Shown: positions 1 to 6,055, numbered from the stretch's first letter. The stretch is 8,674 nt of DNA from Microbacterium sp. (GCA_003248655.1 QFPM01000037.1:1-8674), one strand, 5' to 3'. Translations and numbers: made by a program. The notes: generated by a model from the letters alone, not told the origin.

Positions 1-1
1 C

Positions 2-43
2 GAGGAGGTGACCGAACCCGATCTCCAAGCCCTCACCGCCTGA
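2..43 (+). CDS. C-terminal end of an upstream gene (partial)
   Basis: Starting at base 2, the reading frame gives EEVTEPDLQALTA and then TGA at 41-43. The codons (GAG, GTG, ACC, CTC, GCC) have the G/C-ending third positions of a real high-GC actinobacterial gene. The start lies left of the window, so no function can be assigned. The fragment is too short for certainty: a 13-codon open stretch could occur by chance, but the codon use and its position 76 bases before the next gene support a genuine gene end. Confidence 0.4.
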   Translation, partial: EEVTEPDLQALTA

Positions 44-119
44 CCCCAAACCATCGAAGGATCACGAATCAGATACACCACTCAAAAGGACTTGACCGAA
101 CCGAGATGTTCCCGGAGGG

Positions 120-989
120 ATGACGGCTCTCGAACTTGTCCGGACGCTCGCGTCGAGTCGAGCGCTCTTTCGCCATGCGCAGATCATGAATGTGATGGAA
201 GGCAGTACTCGGATCGAGACTGCCAACGGCGACTATATGCTGAGGGCCGGGATGTCGATCGCCCTAGGGGCAGACAGATGGTGCCGGATCAAGCCACAAG
301 GCCGGGTGCGCATCTGGTCGATCTATGCAGATGAGCAGTTTCTTCGCATGCAGATGTCTTGGTTTCTTCCTCATCGCGAACGTGTTCACAGTGGGCTGCA
401 CCCCTGCGAATGGGATGGTACGGCAATAGTGTTGACTCCGGGGACTGCCGCCCTACGCAAGGTCGAGCCGCTGTGGCGTCAGATGAGCATCCTGAATGAT
501 GGTACCCATGCGCCAGAAGTAGCTGCGATCCACACCATTGAGCTGTTCGCTCGCTGGGTTTCCGGTGTTCTTCCTGTCTTCCTGGACGCTAGCATGTCAC
601 CGCAACCCATTCGCCCGTTGTGGCGGCCGATCGCTGGACGGCTGACCCGGCCACCCTCAGCTGGCCATGTCACCAAAGCGATTGACCTTCTGCGCGCTCG
701 ACTGGCGGAACCTTGGACTGTGAACTCTCTGGCAAACGAGGTCGCTGTGTCGCGCACCCATCTCACGCGTCTCTTTACGGCACACGCCGGCGCGCCTCCG
801 ATGCGGTTTCTTGCTGAGATTCGATTAACGGAGTTCACACGCTTAATCGAAGAAACAGATGTGCCTATAAGCGCGGCCGCCCGGCAAGTGGGGTGGGTGG
901 ATTCTCGCATCGCCTCCGCTCGATTCCGACGTCGATTCGGCGTATCCCCATCCGAGTTTCGGGAGACACCTCACCCGGCCGCGACCTAG
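120..989 (+). CDS. AraC/XylS-family transcriptional regulator
   Basis: This 289-residue protein is a DNA-binding transcription factor. The C-terminal part (about residues 184-282) is a complete AraC/XylS domain with two helix-turn-helix units. The first is around residues 200-221 (SLANEVAVSRTHLTRLF). The second is around 248-282 and ends in the family signature RRFGVSPSEFR. Residues 1 to about 150 form the expected beta-rich sensor/cupin-like half (IETANGDYMLRAGMSIALG), ligand unknown. The length is normal for the family. The start at 120 is the first ATG after an in-frame stop at 93-95, but its GGAGGG (114-119) touches the ATG with no spacing, so the start is not secure. Codon use is less G/C-biased than downstream genes and includes ATA, CTA, AGA and two TTA codons, suggesting a different origin. 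It precedes the primase gene, so control of the element is plausible but unproven. Confidence 0.9.
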   Translation: MTALELVRTLASSRALFRHAQIMNVMEGSTRIETANGDYMLRAGMSIALGADRWCRIKPQGRVRIWSIYADEQFLRMQMSWFLPHRERVHSGLHPCEWDGTAIVLTPGTAALRKVEPLWRQMSILNDGTHAPEVAAIHTIELFARWVSGVLPVFLDASMSPQPIRPLWRPIAGRLTRPPSAGHVTKAIDLLRARLAEPWTVNSLANEVAVSRTHLTRLFTAHAGAPPMRFLAEIRLTEFTRLIEETDVPISAAARQVGWVDSRIASARFRRRFGVSPSEFRETPHPAAT

Positions 990-1077
990 GGACGTCCTGC
1001 GGGCAGCTCCAGCCGACGCACCTCCGCGCAGCGTGGCGTGATGCGTCATTCGTGCCCCGTCATGCGCGATGTGTACC

Positions 1078-1104
1078 GCAGTCGTGACAACTGCTGGACA
1101 GTCT
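1078..1104. promoter_or_regulatory. Possible operator: dyad plus CAGTC direct repeats
   Basis: A dyad GCAGT-7 bases-ACTGC lies at 1078-1094. CAGTC occurs at 1079-1083 and again at 1099-1103, start-to-start distance 20 bases, about two helical turns. ACAGTCT at 1098-1104 recurs at 1163-1169. AraC-family proteins often bind direct half-sites about two turns apart, so this is a candidate site for the upstream regulator. Five-base matches are frequent by chance, hence the low confidence. Confidence 0.25.
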
Positions 1105-1224
1105 GCCTCGACGTAGGTAGTCCGGAATAGACACGTCGGGTTCTTCAAGATGCCTGACGGTCACAGTCTCGATTCCTTGTCCGTCTCGTCTTCCTGATCC
1201 TCCCGACGCACCTCACGGTCGTAG

Positions 1225-1246
1225 GGCCACCCAGCGAGGGGTGGTC
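1225..1246 (+). repeat. Inverted repeat / hairpin in the primase leader
   Basis: GGCCACCC at 1225-1232 pairs with GGGTGGTC at 1239-1246 across a 6-base loop (AGCGAG); one pair is a G-U wobble. It lies 8 bases upstream of the primase ribosome site. It could be an operator or a leader RNA hairpin. There is no T-run, so it is not a standard intrinsic terminator. Confidence 0.4.
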
Positions 1247-1270
1247 TCCGGATGGGAGGGAGGTCTGGCG

Positions 1271-2236
1271 ATGGTGAAGGTAGGCGACGCTCGCGGGGCG
1301 CACGATCTGATCGAGCGGCGGGCCTCATCGGTCGCTGCGGTCTTCTCCCGGCTCGGCGGGGACGTGCCGCTACCGCTGGTCGCGCACGAGCTAGCCCGAC
1401 ACGGCGTGCCGGTGTTCCCGTGCGCGCCCGGCGGGAAGCGCCCGATTCCCGATCGAGGTTTCCACGAGGCAACCAACGATGTGAGACAGGTGGAGGCGTG
1501 GTGGCGGCATCGGCCTCATGCGAATCTCGCCATCCCGACTGGCGCAGCCTCGGGTGTCGTCGTCGTCGACGTCGATGTACACAAGGTCAACGGGTATCCC
1601 GCATTCAGACGCGCTACACGCGCCGGGCTGCTGCCGGAGCCGTTGGCGGTCGTTACCACGCCGACCGGCGGCAGGCATCTGTACTACCCAACGGACGCCG
1701 AACGTGAGCAGCGATCGTGGCAGGCGGGCCGGGCGGGTATCGACTTTCGGGGCGACGGCGGCTACATCATCGTGCCGCCCTCGCAGCGCCCCATCGACGG
1801 TCGCCGGGTGCCGTATCGGGTCGAGAGCATGGCGACGCGCCCTGTCGCGCTACTAGACGCGCAGCAGTTGCGTGACTTCCTCGACCCGCGCCCGAAATAC
1901 GCGCCCGCGCCGGAACCGCCGGGCGGCTGGCCGCTGGACGTTGCCCGGCTCGCCTCGCAGGTAGCTCGCAAACCCGAGGGCGAACGCAACCTCGGGTTGT
2001 TCAAGGCCGCGTGCCGCATGGCTGAGCACGGACACTCACCCCGCGACGCGCTCAACGCGCTCGGCCCAGCAGCGGGCCAGTCCGGGCTGGGAGAGCACGA
2101 GATCACCCGGACAGTCGGCTCGGCGTATCGCCACGTCAGCACCTACGGGCCGCGCCGTCGCGCCCCGGTACGTCAGACGGGTTCCGGGTTCGCCCACACC
2201 GAGCCGCCTGTCTCGGTGAGTGGTCGGAGGCTGTGA
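1271..2236 (+). CDS. Bifunctional DNA primase/polymerase (Prim-Pol, AEP superfamily)
   Basis: This 321-residue protein probably makes primers and extends them to start replication of the mobile element. The Prim-Pol domain covers about residues 35-180. Its catalytic features are visible: the metal-binding DxD in VVVVDVDVH (D100, D102), the nucleotide-binding TPTGGRHLYY (H136), and GIDFRGDGGYIIVPPS (157-171) with a further acidic residue, D158. Residues 235-290 form a helical tail (GERNLGLFKAACRMAEHG, then ITRTVGSAYRHV) like the C-terminal domain of such replicases. No helicase domain is fused, so a host or separate element helicase would be needed. ATG 1271 is chosen over the in-frame GTG 1241 because GGGAGGGAGG (1254-1263) sits 7 bases before it. 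The stop overlaps the next start by one base (TGATG), indicating coupling. Confidence 0.88.
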   Translation: MVKVGDARGAHDLIERRASSVAAVFSRLGGDVPLPLVAHELARHGVPVFPCAPGGKRPIPDRGFHEATNDVRQVEAWWRHRPHANLAIPTGAASGVVVVDVDVHKVNGYPAFRRATRAGLLPEPLAVVTTPTGGRHLYYPTDAEREQRSWQAGRAGIDFRGDGGYIIVPPSQRPIDGRRVPYRVESMATRPVALLDAQQLRDFLDPRPKYAPAPEPPGGWPLDVARLASQVARKPEGERNLGLFKAACRMAEHGHSPRDALNALGPAAGQSGLGEHEITRTVGSAYRHVSTYGPRRRAPVRQTGSGFAHTEPPVSVSGRRL

Positions 2237-2901
2237 TGAGCGTGCGGCAACCGGCATGGGGTTGGGCGGTGGTGACCGCCGCGACCGGCACCGTGCTGAT
2301 CGGTATCGGCGCGTTCTGGCTCTCGTTCATGGCGCTGGCCGATCTCGCGGCCCGGTCGGGTATCGCGCCGGGGCAGGCGTGGATCTGGCCCTTGCTCGTG
2401 GACGGCCTGATCGTAGTCTCCACCATCGCGGTTGTCGCACTCGATGGTCGCCGGGGTGCCTGGTATCCGTGGGCGTTGCTGATCTGCGGAGCACTCGTGT
2501 CGGTTGCTGCAAACGCGCTGCACGCGATCGTCGCCGCCGACGCCAGCGTGCCCGCCATGCTCGCCGCAACGGTCGCGGCCGTGCCGCCGCTGGTACTGCT
2601 CGCCAGCACGCACCTCACCGTCGTCCTCACACGCTCGACCACCGCGCCACCGAGCACGGCGCAGGCACCGCCCGAGCTATCCGCCGCGACCGAACCCATG
2701 GCCGCGATCGAGTCCGAAGCAGACCCGGAGGCCGAGCTGGTGCTGGGGCGGCGTGAGCGTGCCACTCGGCTGCGGGAGGCCGGCTGGTCGAACAAGGCCA
2801 TCGCCGACGAGCTCGGCGTCCATGCCTCGACGGTGGGCCGCTGGTTTACCCCGCCGGTCAAGGAGCCGGAAACCACAACAGAGATGGAGACAACACCATG
2901 A
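2236..2901 (+). CDS. DUF2637-like membrane protein with C-terminal helix-turn-helix
   Basis: The 221-residue product has four predicted membrane helices: about residues 8-32, 47-68, 76-100 and 103-130. The segment FWLSFMALADLAARSG followed by WIWPLLVDGLIV is typical of DUF2637 proteins, which are common on actinobacterial plasmids and conjugative elements and resemble plasmid spread proteins. Function is not established. After an Ala/Pro/Glu-rich linker (136-168), residues 171-205 form a resolvase-like HTH (LREAGWSNKAIADELGVHASTVGRWF), so a membrane-anchored DNA-binding role is possible. ATG 2236 is preferred to GTG 2233 because GGAGG at 2226-2230 lies 5 bases before it. The gene overlaps the primase stop by one base and the next gene by four bases, so all three are probably cotranscribed. 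Confidence 0.82.
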   Translation: MSVRQPAWGWAVVTAATGTVLIGIGAFWLSFMALADLAARSGIAPGQAWIWPLLVDGLIVVSTIAVVALDGRRGAWYPWALLICGALVSVAANALHAIVAADASVPAMLAATVAAVPPLVLLASTHLTVVLTRSTTAPPSTAQAPPELSAATEPMAAIESEADPEAELVLGRRERATRLREAGWSNKAIADELGVHASTVGRWFTPPVKEPETTTEMETTP

Positions 2902-3359
2902 ACATCGACCCGCGCGAGCAGGCGCATGCCTACGACGACTGGCACGTCGAGGATGTGCCTGAACCGGAGATGCCGGAAGACCGCAGCGAGGTTCGGCAGG
3001 TGCCCGAGGCGGTCGCCGCTGCCGACGTGACCAAGCGCAAGGACACCACGGTCGAGACCCCCGCGACTGACGAGATGACCGGTGCAGCTGAGGCGGCAGA
3101 GGTCGAGCAGAAACTCGAGGAACACCGGGCGCGCGGTATCGAGTGGGTGCGGCCCACCGATCTCATCGCCCGTAACACGGCGTCGCTGGCCGGGCGGGGC
3201 ATCGACATGGAAGTCGAGATGTCACGCAAGGCCCGCGAACCACTCGTGGCCGGGCTGCGGAACCTCAGCGACCGGGCCAGGCGGCTGTCGCCGCTGACGG
3301 CGTTCGGGCACGGTGCCCGGCACCACGCGCCGACGAGGGCCGCGGTCGGGAAGTCGTGA
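2898..3359 (+). CDS. Small acidic hypothetical protein
   Basis: No function is recognised for this 153-residue product. Its first 60 or so residues are acidic and probably disordered (HVEDVPEPEMPEDRSEV). Residues 66-78 could form a short Glu/Ala-rich helix. The C-terminal half is more protein-like and basic: EWVRPTDLIARNTASLAGRGI, then MSRKAREPLVAGL and RRLSPLTAFG. From memory, similar short proteins with a WVRPTDL segment occur next to DUF2637 genes in actinobacterial elements; this was not checked. There is no signal peptide or membrane helix. The start ATG overlaps the preceding stop as ATGA (2898-2901), with GGAGA at 2886-2890 seven bases upstream. Position between replication and parB genes suggests a maintenance or accessory role, but this is only context. 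Confidence 0.7.
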   Translation: MNIDPREQAHAYDDWHVEDVPEPEMPEDRSEVRQVPEAVAAADVTKRKDTTVETPATDEMTGAAEAAEVEQKLEEHRARGIEWVRPTDLIARNTASLAGRGIDMEVEMSRKAREPLVAGLRNLSDRARRLSPLTAFGHGARHHAPTRAAVGKS

Positions 3360-3424
3360 AGTGGTGAGTAGCGATGATTCGACAGCGAACGCCCGACCGC
3401 CCCCGACCTGTTGGGCATGGGAGC

Positions 3425-3446
3425 GCACCTGGCTGGCAGGAGGTGC
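3425..3446 (+). promoter_or_regulatory. Hairpin covering the ribosome-binding site of the 3452 gene
   Basis: GCACCT at 3425-3430 is a perfect inverted complement of AGGTGC at 3441-3446, with a 10-base loop. The strong ribosome site AGGAGGTG (3438-3445), 6 bases before ATG 3452, lies largely in the right arm. If it folds in RNA the stem would mask ribosome access. Six-base stems arise often by chance in GC-rich DNA, and any sequence pairing with a long SD would give this pattern. Confidence 0.35.
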
Positions 3447-3451
3447 CTACC

Positions 3452-4300
3452 ATGACAACTCGCACAACCGAGCACGTACCGGAGGATTTCACTCGCAGCG
3501 AGGGCTTGCGTGCCCTGCTGAACCGACTGCACGAGGGCGGCCCTGGCGCTTGGCAGTGCGATCCGGTGGCCGCCGACCTGATGGCCTACGCCGCCGACAA
3601 GTACGGGGCGCTGGCCCGCAAGCACGGCCTCGACCCGTGGGAGGCAGCCAGTGCCGCGTTCGATGTGATGCGCACCAAGGCCGCCCGCACCGCGAACGAT
3701 CCGTGGGGCGTGGTGACCCACGCGGTTCGCATCACCTGCATCGCCGAGGAACGCGGGCAGGGCCTGCTCTGTTCGGTGCATCAAGCCCGGCGTCCGCACA
3801 TCTCCGCGTTCCACGACGCCGAGCGGCTGTCAGATCGAGAGAACCCGCTCACGGACTACCACACGGCGTTCCACGTTACCGACCCAGACCCGACTGGCAC
3901 GGACGAACCGGCAAGCACGACGGCGTGCTGCTCGACAGACTCGGCGGTCGAAGACGCCATCGCACTGTTCACGCTGCTGGGCTGGCCCCCGCATGTCGCC
4001 CGCGCCGGGGTCGAGCACATCTGCCAGGCGCTTGCCCGGGCGGGCAGCCGCCAGAGCGCCTATGAAGCGCTGCGCCGCGACAAGCACGCCCGCGCCCTGC
4101 TCGACGTGAACAGCACCGCGTGGACAGCGCTGCTGAAGGCACTGCTCGGGCACCCCAGCCCGGCCTACGCCGCGACCGCTGCCGGGCGCGGCATCTTGCT
4201 CAGGCTGCTGATCGGCGAGAGCCTGCGCGCGCTGCTGCGCGACGACGATCTCGTGCTGATGATCTCGCTCGCGGCCCCAAAACGTGGGGGCCGGTCATGA
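3452..4300 (+). CDS. Hypothetical protein, N-terminal half resembling sigma-70 region 2
   Basis: This 282-residue protein is not securely recognised. Residues 36-115 read like a degenerate sigma-70 region 2: ADLMAYAADKYGALARKHGL, DPWEAASAAFDVM (compare the DxxDxxQEVF helix of ECF sigma factors), then NDPWGVVTHAVRITC and SVHQARRP. Residues 130-165 are a Thr/Asp-rich linker. Residues 166-275 are helical (AIALFTLLGWPPHVARAGVE, AYEALRRDKHARALLDV, ILLRLLIGESLRALL) without an obvious region-4 HTH. No signal peptide or membrane segment is seen. The start is ATG 3452, 6 bases after AGGAGGTG (3438-3445), rather than the in-frame ATG 3374, which lacks such a site. It overlaps the parB-like gene by ATGA (4297-4300). 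A regulator or DNA-binding maintenance protein is plausible; sigma activity is speculative. Confidence 0.72.
   Translation: MTTRTTEHVPEDFTRSEGLRALLNRLHEGGPGAWQCDPVAADLMAYAADKYGALARKHGLDPWEAASAAFDVMRTKAARTANDPWGVVTHAVRITCIAEERGQGLLCSVHQARRPHISAFHDAERLSDRENPLTDYHTAFHVTDPDPTGTDEPASTTACCSTDSAVEDAIALFTLLGWPPHVARAGVEHICQALARAGSRQSAYEALRRDKHARALLDVNSTAWTALLKALLGHPSPAYAATAAGRGILLRLLIGESLRALLRDDDLVLMISLAAPKRGGRS
4273..4292 (+). promoter_or_regulatory. Hairpin spanning the parB-like ribosome-binding site
   Basis: GGCCCC at 4273-4278 is perfectly complementary to GGGGCC at 4287-4292, with an 8-base loop (AAAACGTG). The right arm is the only G-rich ribosome site for the ATG at 4297, and the left arm is still inside the upstream coding sequence. 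Ribosomes finishing the upstream gene would open the stem, a classic coupling arrangement. That reading is inferred from the position alone. Confidence 0.4.
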
Positions 4301-5277
4301 GCAGGCATACCGGGCACATCGAACTCAACCGCACCGTCGAGTCCATCGTCGTCGGCAACCGTCACCGCACTGACTTGGGTGACCTGACCGCGTTGGCCGA
4401 GTCCATCGCCCGCGACGGCCTCCTGCAACCGCTGACGGTCACCATCGACGGGGTGCTGGTGTGCGGTGCGAGGCGGCTGGCCGCAATCAAGATGCTCGGC
4501 TGGCGCACGGTGAGCGTGTGGGTGCGCTCGGGCATCTCGGGCAGGCTCGGTCACCTGCTGGCCGAGCAAGACGACAACATGCTCCACAAAGACCTCACCC
4601 CGGTCGAGGCGGCTGCGCTCTACCGCGAGCTGAAGACCCTCATGGCCGAGGATGCCGCGCGCAGGCAGGCCGCGACACGGTTCAGCGCGGAGAACCAGCC
4701 CGGAAAGGACGGTGCGGGAAAGTTTCCCGCACCGTCCGAACCTGTGGGCCGTGCCAGCGAGCAAGCCGCCGCGATGATTCCCGGCGGCGCGTCGTACAAG
4801 ACGCTCGACAAGATCGACTACCTGCGGCAAGTCACCGACGACCCCGACCTGCCCGCCACGGTGCGCGGCGACGCCGCTGCCGAACTCGAACGCATCGACG
4901 CCGGTGCCCCGGTGCATCCCGGCTTCGAGCGCATCCGCGCCGCCGTCACCGAGACCGCAAGCGAGACCACCGACCTGGAGGCACTCGCACGAGAGGCCGT
5001 CGCCCGCGCGCAGGCGGCACAGACCAAGCCTGCGCCGGTCACCTTCGCGGGCGCGGCCGAGCCTGCACGGTGGCCGGTGCGCGCGTTCGTCGCCACCTGG
5101 AGCGAGCTTGCCGACTGGTGGACGCACTACGACGCCGAGGTGCTGGCGAACGAACTCAGCGATGAGCAGATCGCCTCGTTCCTGGCGACCGCTGACGGCA
5201 CCAGCACGTTCGCCGACGACCTGCGCACGGCGCGGCAGGCGTTGAGCAATCCGCGCAGGCACCTCCGGGCGCTCTGA
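4297..5277 (+). CDS. ParB/KorB-like DNA-binding protein
   Basis: The 326-residue protein has an N-terminal ParB/Srx fold (about residues 6-100) that in this family binds CTP and supports partition. Visible motifs are LTALAESIARDGLLQPLTV (30-48), the GxRR box in VCGARRLAAIKMLGW (55-69), and EQDDNMLHKDLTPVEAA (90-106), matching the ENxxREDLxPxE motif. Residues 107-175 include a helical region like the ParB HTH (GRASEQAAAMIPGGASYKTL, 151-170). The C-terminal 150 residues are helical and not recognised. No ParA is present in the window, so it may act in partition, as a KorB-like repressor, or both. ATG 4297 overlaps the previous stop (ATGA). A perfect palindrome with 15-bp arms lies in codons for residues 137-147. 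An open extension back to 4120 in the same frame lies entirely inside the preceding gene and is not used. Confidence 0.87.
   Translation: MSRHTGHIELNRTVESIVVGNRHRTDLGDLTALAESIARDGLLQPLTVTIDGVLVCGARRLAAIKMLGWRTVSVWVRSGISGRLGHLLAEQDDNMLHKDLTPVEAAALYRELKTLMAEDAARRQAATRFSAENQPGKDGAGKFPAPSEPVGRASEQAAAMIPGGASYKTLDKIDYLRQVTDDPDLPATVRGDAAAELERIDAGAPVHPGFERIRAAVTETASETTDLEALAREAVARAQAAQTKPAPVTFAGAAEPARWPVRAFVATWSELADWWTHYDAEVLANELSDEQIASFLATADGTSTFADDLRTARQALSNPRRHLRAL
4707..4737. repeat. Perfect 31-base palindrome inside the parB-like gene
   Basis: GGACGGTGCGGGAAA (4707-4721) is followed by a single G (4722) and the exact reverse complement TTTCCCGCACCGTCC (4723-4737). In RNA it could form a 14-bp stem with a three-base AGT loop. 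It encodes the linker KDGAGKFPAPS between the ParB fold and the HTH-like region. Possible roles are a parS-like binding site for the encoded protein, an autoregulatory or transcription-attenuating hairpin, or part of an origin. The palindrome itself is directly visible; its function is inference. No second copy was found in the window. Confidence 0.9.
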
Positions 5278-5286
5278 CCCTCGTCG

Positions 5287-5305
5287 GGTGCGCGGACGGC
5301 GCACC
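5287..5305 (+). promoter_or_regulatory. Hairpin between the parB-like and VirB8-like genes
   Basis: GGTGCGC (5287-5293) pairs perfectly with GCGCACC (5299-5305) over a 5-base loop (GGACG). It fills the 36-base gap and ends just before the G-run (5307-5311) ahead of ATG 5314. With no T-run it is a poor intrinsic terminator. It may separate replication and transfer modules by RNA processing or by weak termination. Confidence 0.45.
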
Positions 5306-5313
5306 TGGGGGTC

Positions 5314-6039
5314 ATGAAGACGACTCCCGATGATCCCGCCCGCACCCGCCGCCGACTGATCTCCTTTGTCTGCGCCGGCGTCGCGTTCCTCGTCCTGGCT
5401 GCGATCGGCGTCTACGGGCTGGTGACCGGCCCGAACGACGACGGCACCCGACCCGAAGCACCGGCAGCGCCTGCGCCCACCGACCCGACCCGGCCGACTC
5501 CGCGCCTGCCCTACATCGCCCCGTCGACCGACCCCGACGAGTTCGCGCGCGAGGCCGCGCACGTGCTGTTCACCTGGGATACCACCAGCGGGTTCCTGCC
5601 GCTGGATTACACCGCCGTGCTGCTGGACGTGGGCGACCCGACCGGGAACGAGCAGGCGGGCCTGGCCTCTGACATCGCCTCCTACCTGCCGTCGCGTGAC
5701 GCCTGGGTCGATCTGCGCCAGTACAGCACGAGCCAGCACCTGACCATCACCGAAGCCTACGTGCCCGAGCAGTGGGCACAAGCGGTCGAACAAGCCCGGC
5801 CCGGACAACTCCCGGTCGGGGCGACCGCCATCACGATCGAGGGCACCCGGCACCGCGAGGGCATCTGGAACGACGAACCCGTGACCTCCGAGCACTCGGT
5901 GGCGTTCACGATCTTCCTCGCCTGCCCGCCCGACGACCCGCCGACCGGCAGCCAAAGCGAGACCAGCACGCCCGATGCGGGTGTCGTGCCGTCCTGCTAC
6001 CTGCTGCGCCTGTCGATTCTCGACCAGCCACTGCGCTGA
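5314..6039 (+). CDS. Single-pass membrane protein, VirB8/TcpC-like (NTF2 fold) candidate
   Basis: The 241-residue product has a basic start (RTRRR, 10-14), one membrane helix (about 15-38), a Pro/Ala-rich linker (44-70), and an outer domain (72-238). The outer part begins DPDEFAREAAHVLFTWDT and continues with beta-rich stretches (HLTITEAYVPEQWAQAV, GATAITIEGTRHREGIW, SVAFTIFLAC). This pattern of one helix, spacer and NTF2-like domain is that of VirB8/TcpC components, which form the trans-envelope scaffold of conjugative channels. Its place just before the hydrolase and small membrane subunit genes supports this. C204 and C228 could form a disulfide. The start has only a G-run (5307-5311) two bases away, so translation may be weak or the start slightly off; no better in-frame start is evident. 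Family assignment is by architecture, not alignment. Confidence 0.72.
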   Translation: MKTTPDDPARTRRRLISFVCAGVAFLVLAAIGVYGLVTGPNDDGTRPEAPAAPAPTDPTRPTPRLPYIAPSTDPDEFAREAAHVLFTWDTTSGFLPLDYTAVLLDVGDPTGNEQAGLASDIASYLPSRDAWVDLRQYSTSQHLTITEAYVPEQWAQAVEQARPGQLPVGATAITIEGTRHREGIWNDEPVTSEHSVAFTIFLACPPDDPPTGSQSETSTPDAGVVPSCYLLRLSILDQPLR

Positions 6040-6055
6040 GACGGAGGCCATGACG

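Larger units (their letters stand above)
990..1270. other. Intergenic control region between the araC-like and primase genes
   Basis: No credible gene is seen in these 281 bases; open frames here lack a ribosome site and coding character. The region holds a CAGTC-type repeat cluster (1078-1169), a possible weak promoter (TGGACA at 1095-1100, then TAGTCC at 1118-1123, 17-base spacer), an inverted repeat at 1225-1246, and the primase ribosome site GGGAGGGAGG at 1254-1263. It is the only long gap before the packed gene block, so the operon promoter is expected here. The promoter match is weak and should be taken as a suggestion. Confidence 0.5.

Noticed and set aside
1161..1476. Minus-strand frames overlapping the primase start, possible divergent gene
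   Set aside because: The translations are Arg/Pro-rich and without recognisable domains, and they cover the well-supported primase N-terminus.
1556..1580. GTC/GAC-rich repetitive stretch, possible repeat or DNA-binding site
   Set aside because: It is explained by the codons for VVVVDVDV, the conserved catalytic strand of the primase.
2136..3125. Minus-strand open frame of 329 codons
   Set aside because: It is antisense to the DUF2637-like gene and its neighbours. The product is low in complexity (Ser/Ala/Arg/Thr) and has no motif.
3374..3451. N-terminal extension of the sigma-like gene from ATG 3374
   Set aside because: The 26 extra residues are Arg/Pro-rich and lack a good ribosome site, whereas AGGAGGTG is ideally placed for ATG 3452.
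2930..3814. Minus-strand open frame of 294 codons
   Set aside because: It lies across two + strand genes and an intergenic gap, with no convincing ribosome site or domain. It is a shadow of GC-rich coding sequence.
5975..6055. N-terminal extension of the hydrolase from 5975
   Set aside because: It overlaps the end of the VirB8-like gene in another frame, is Cys/Arg-rich and would bury the signal sequence. GGAGG before 6056 gives a proper start.
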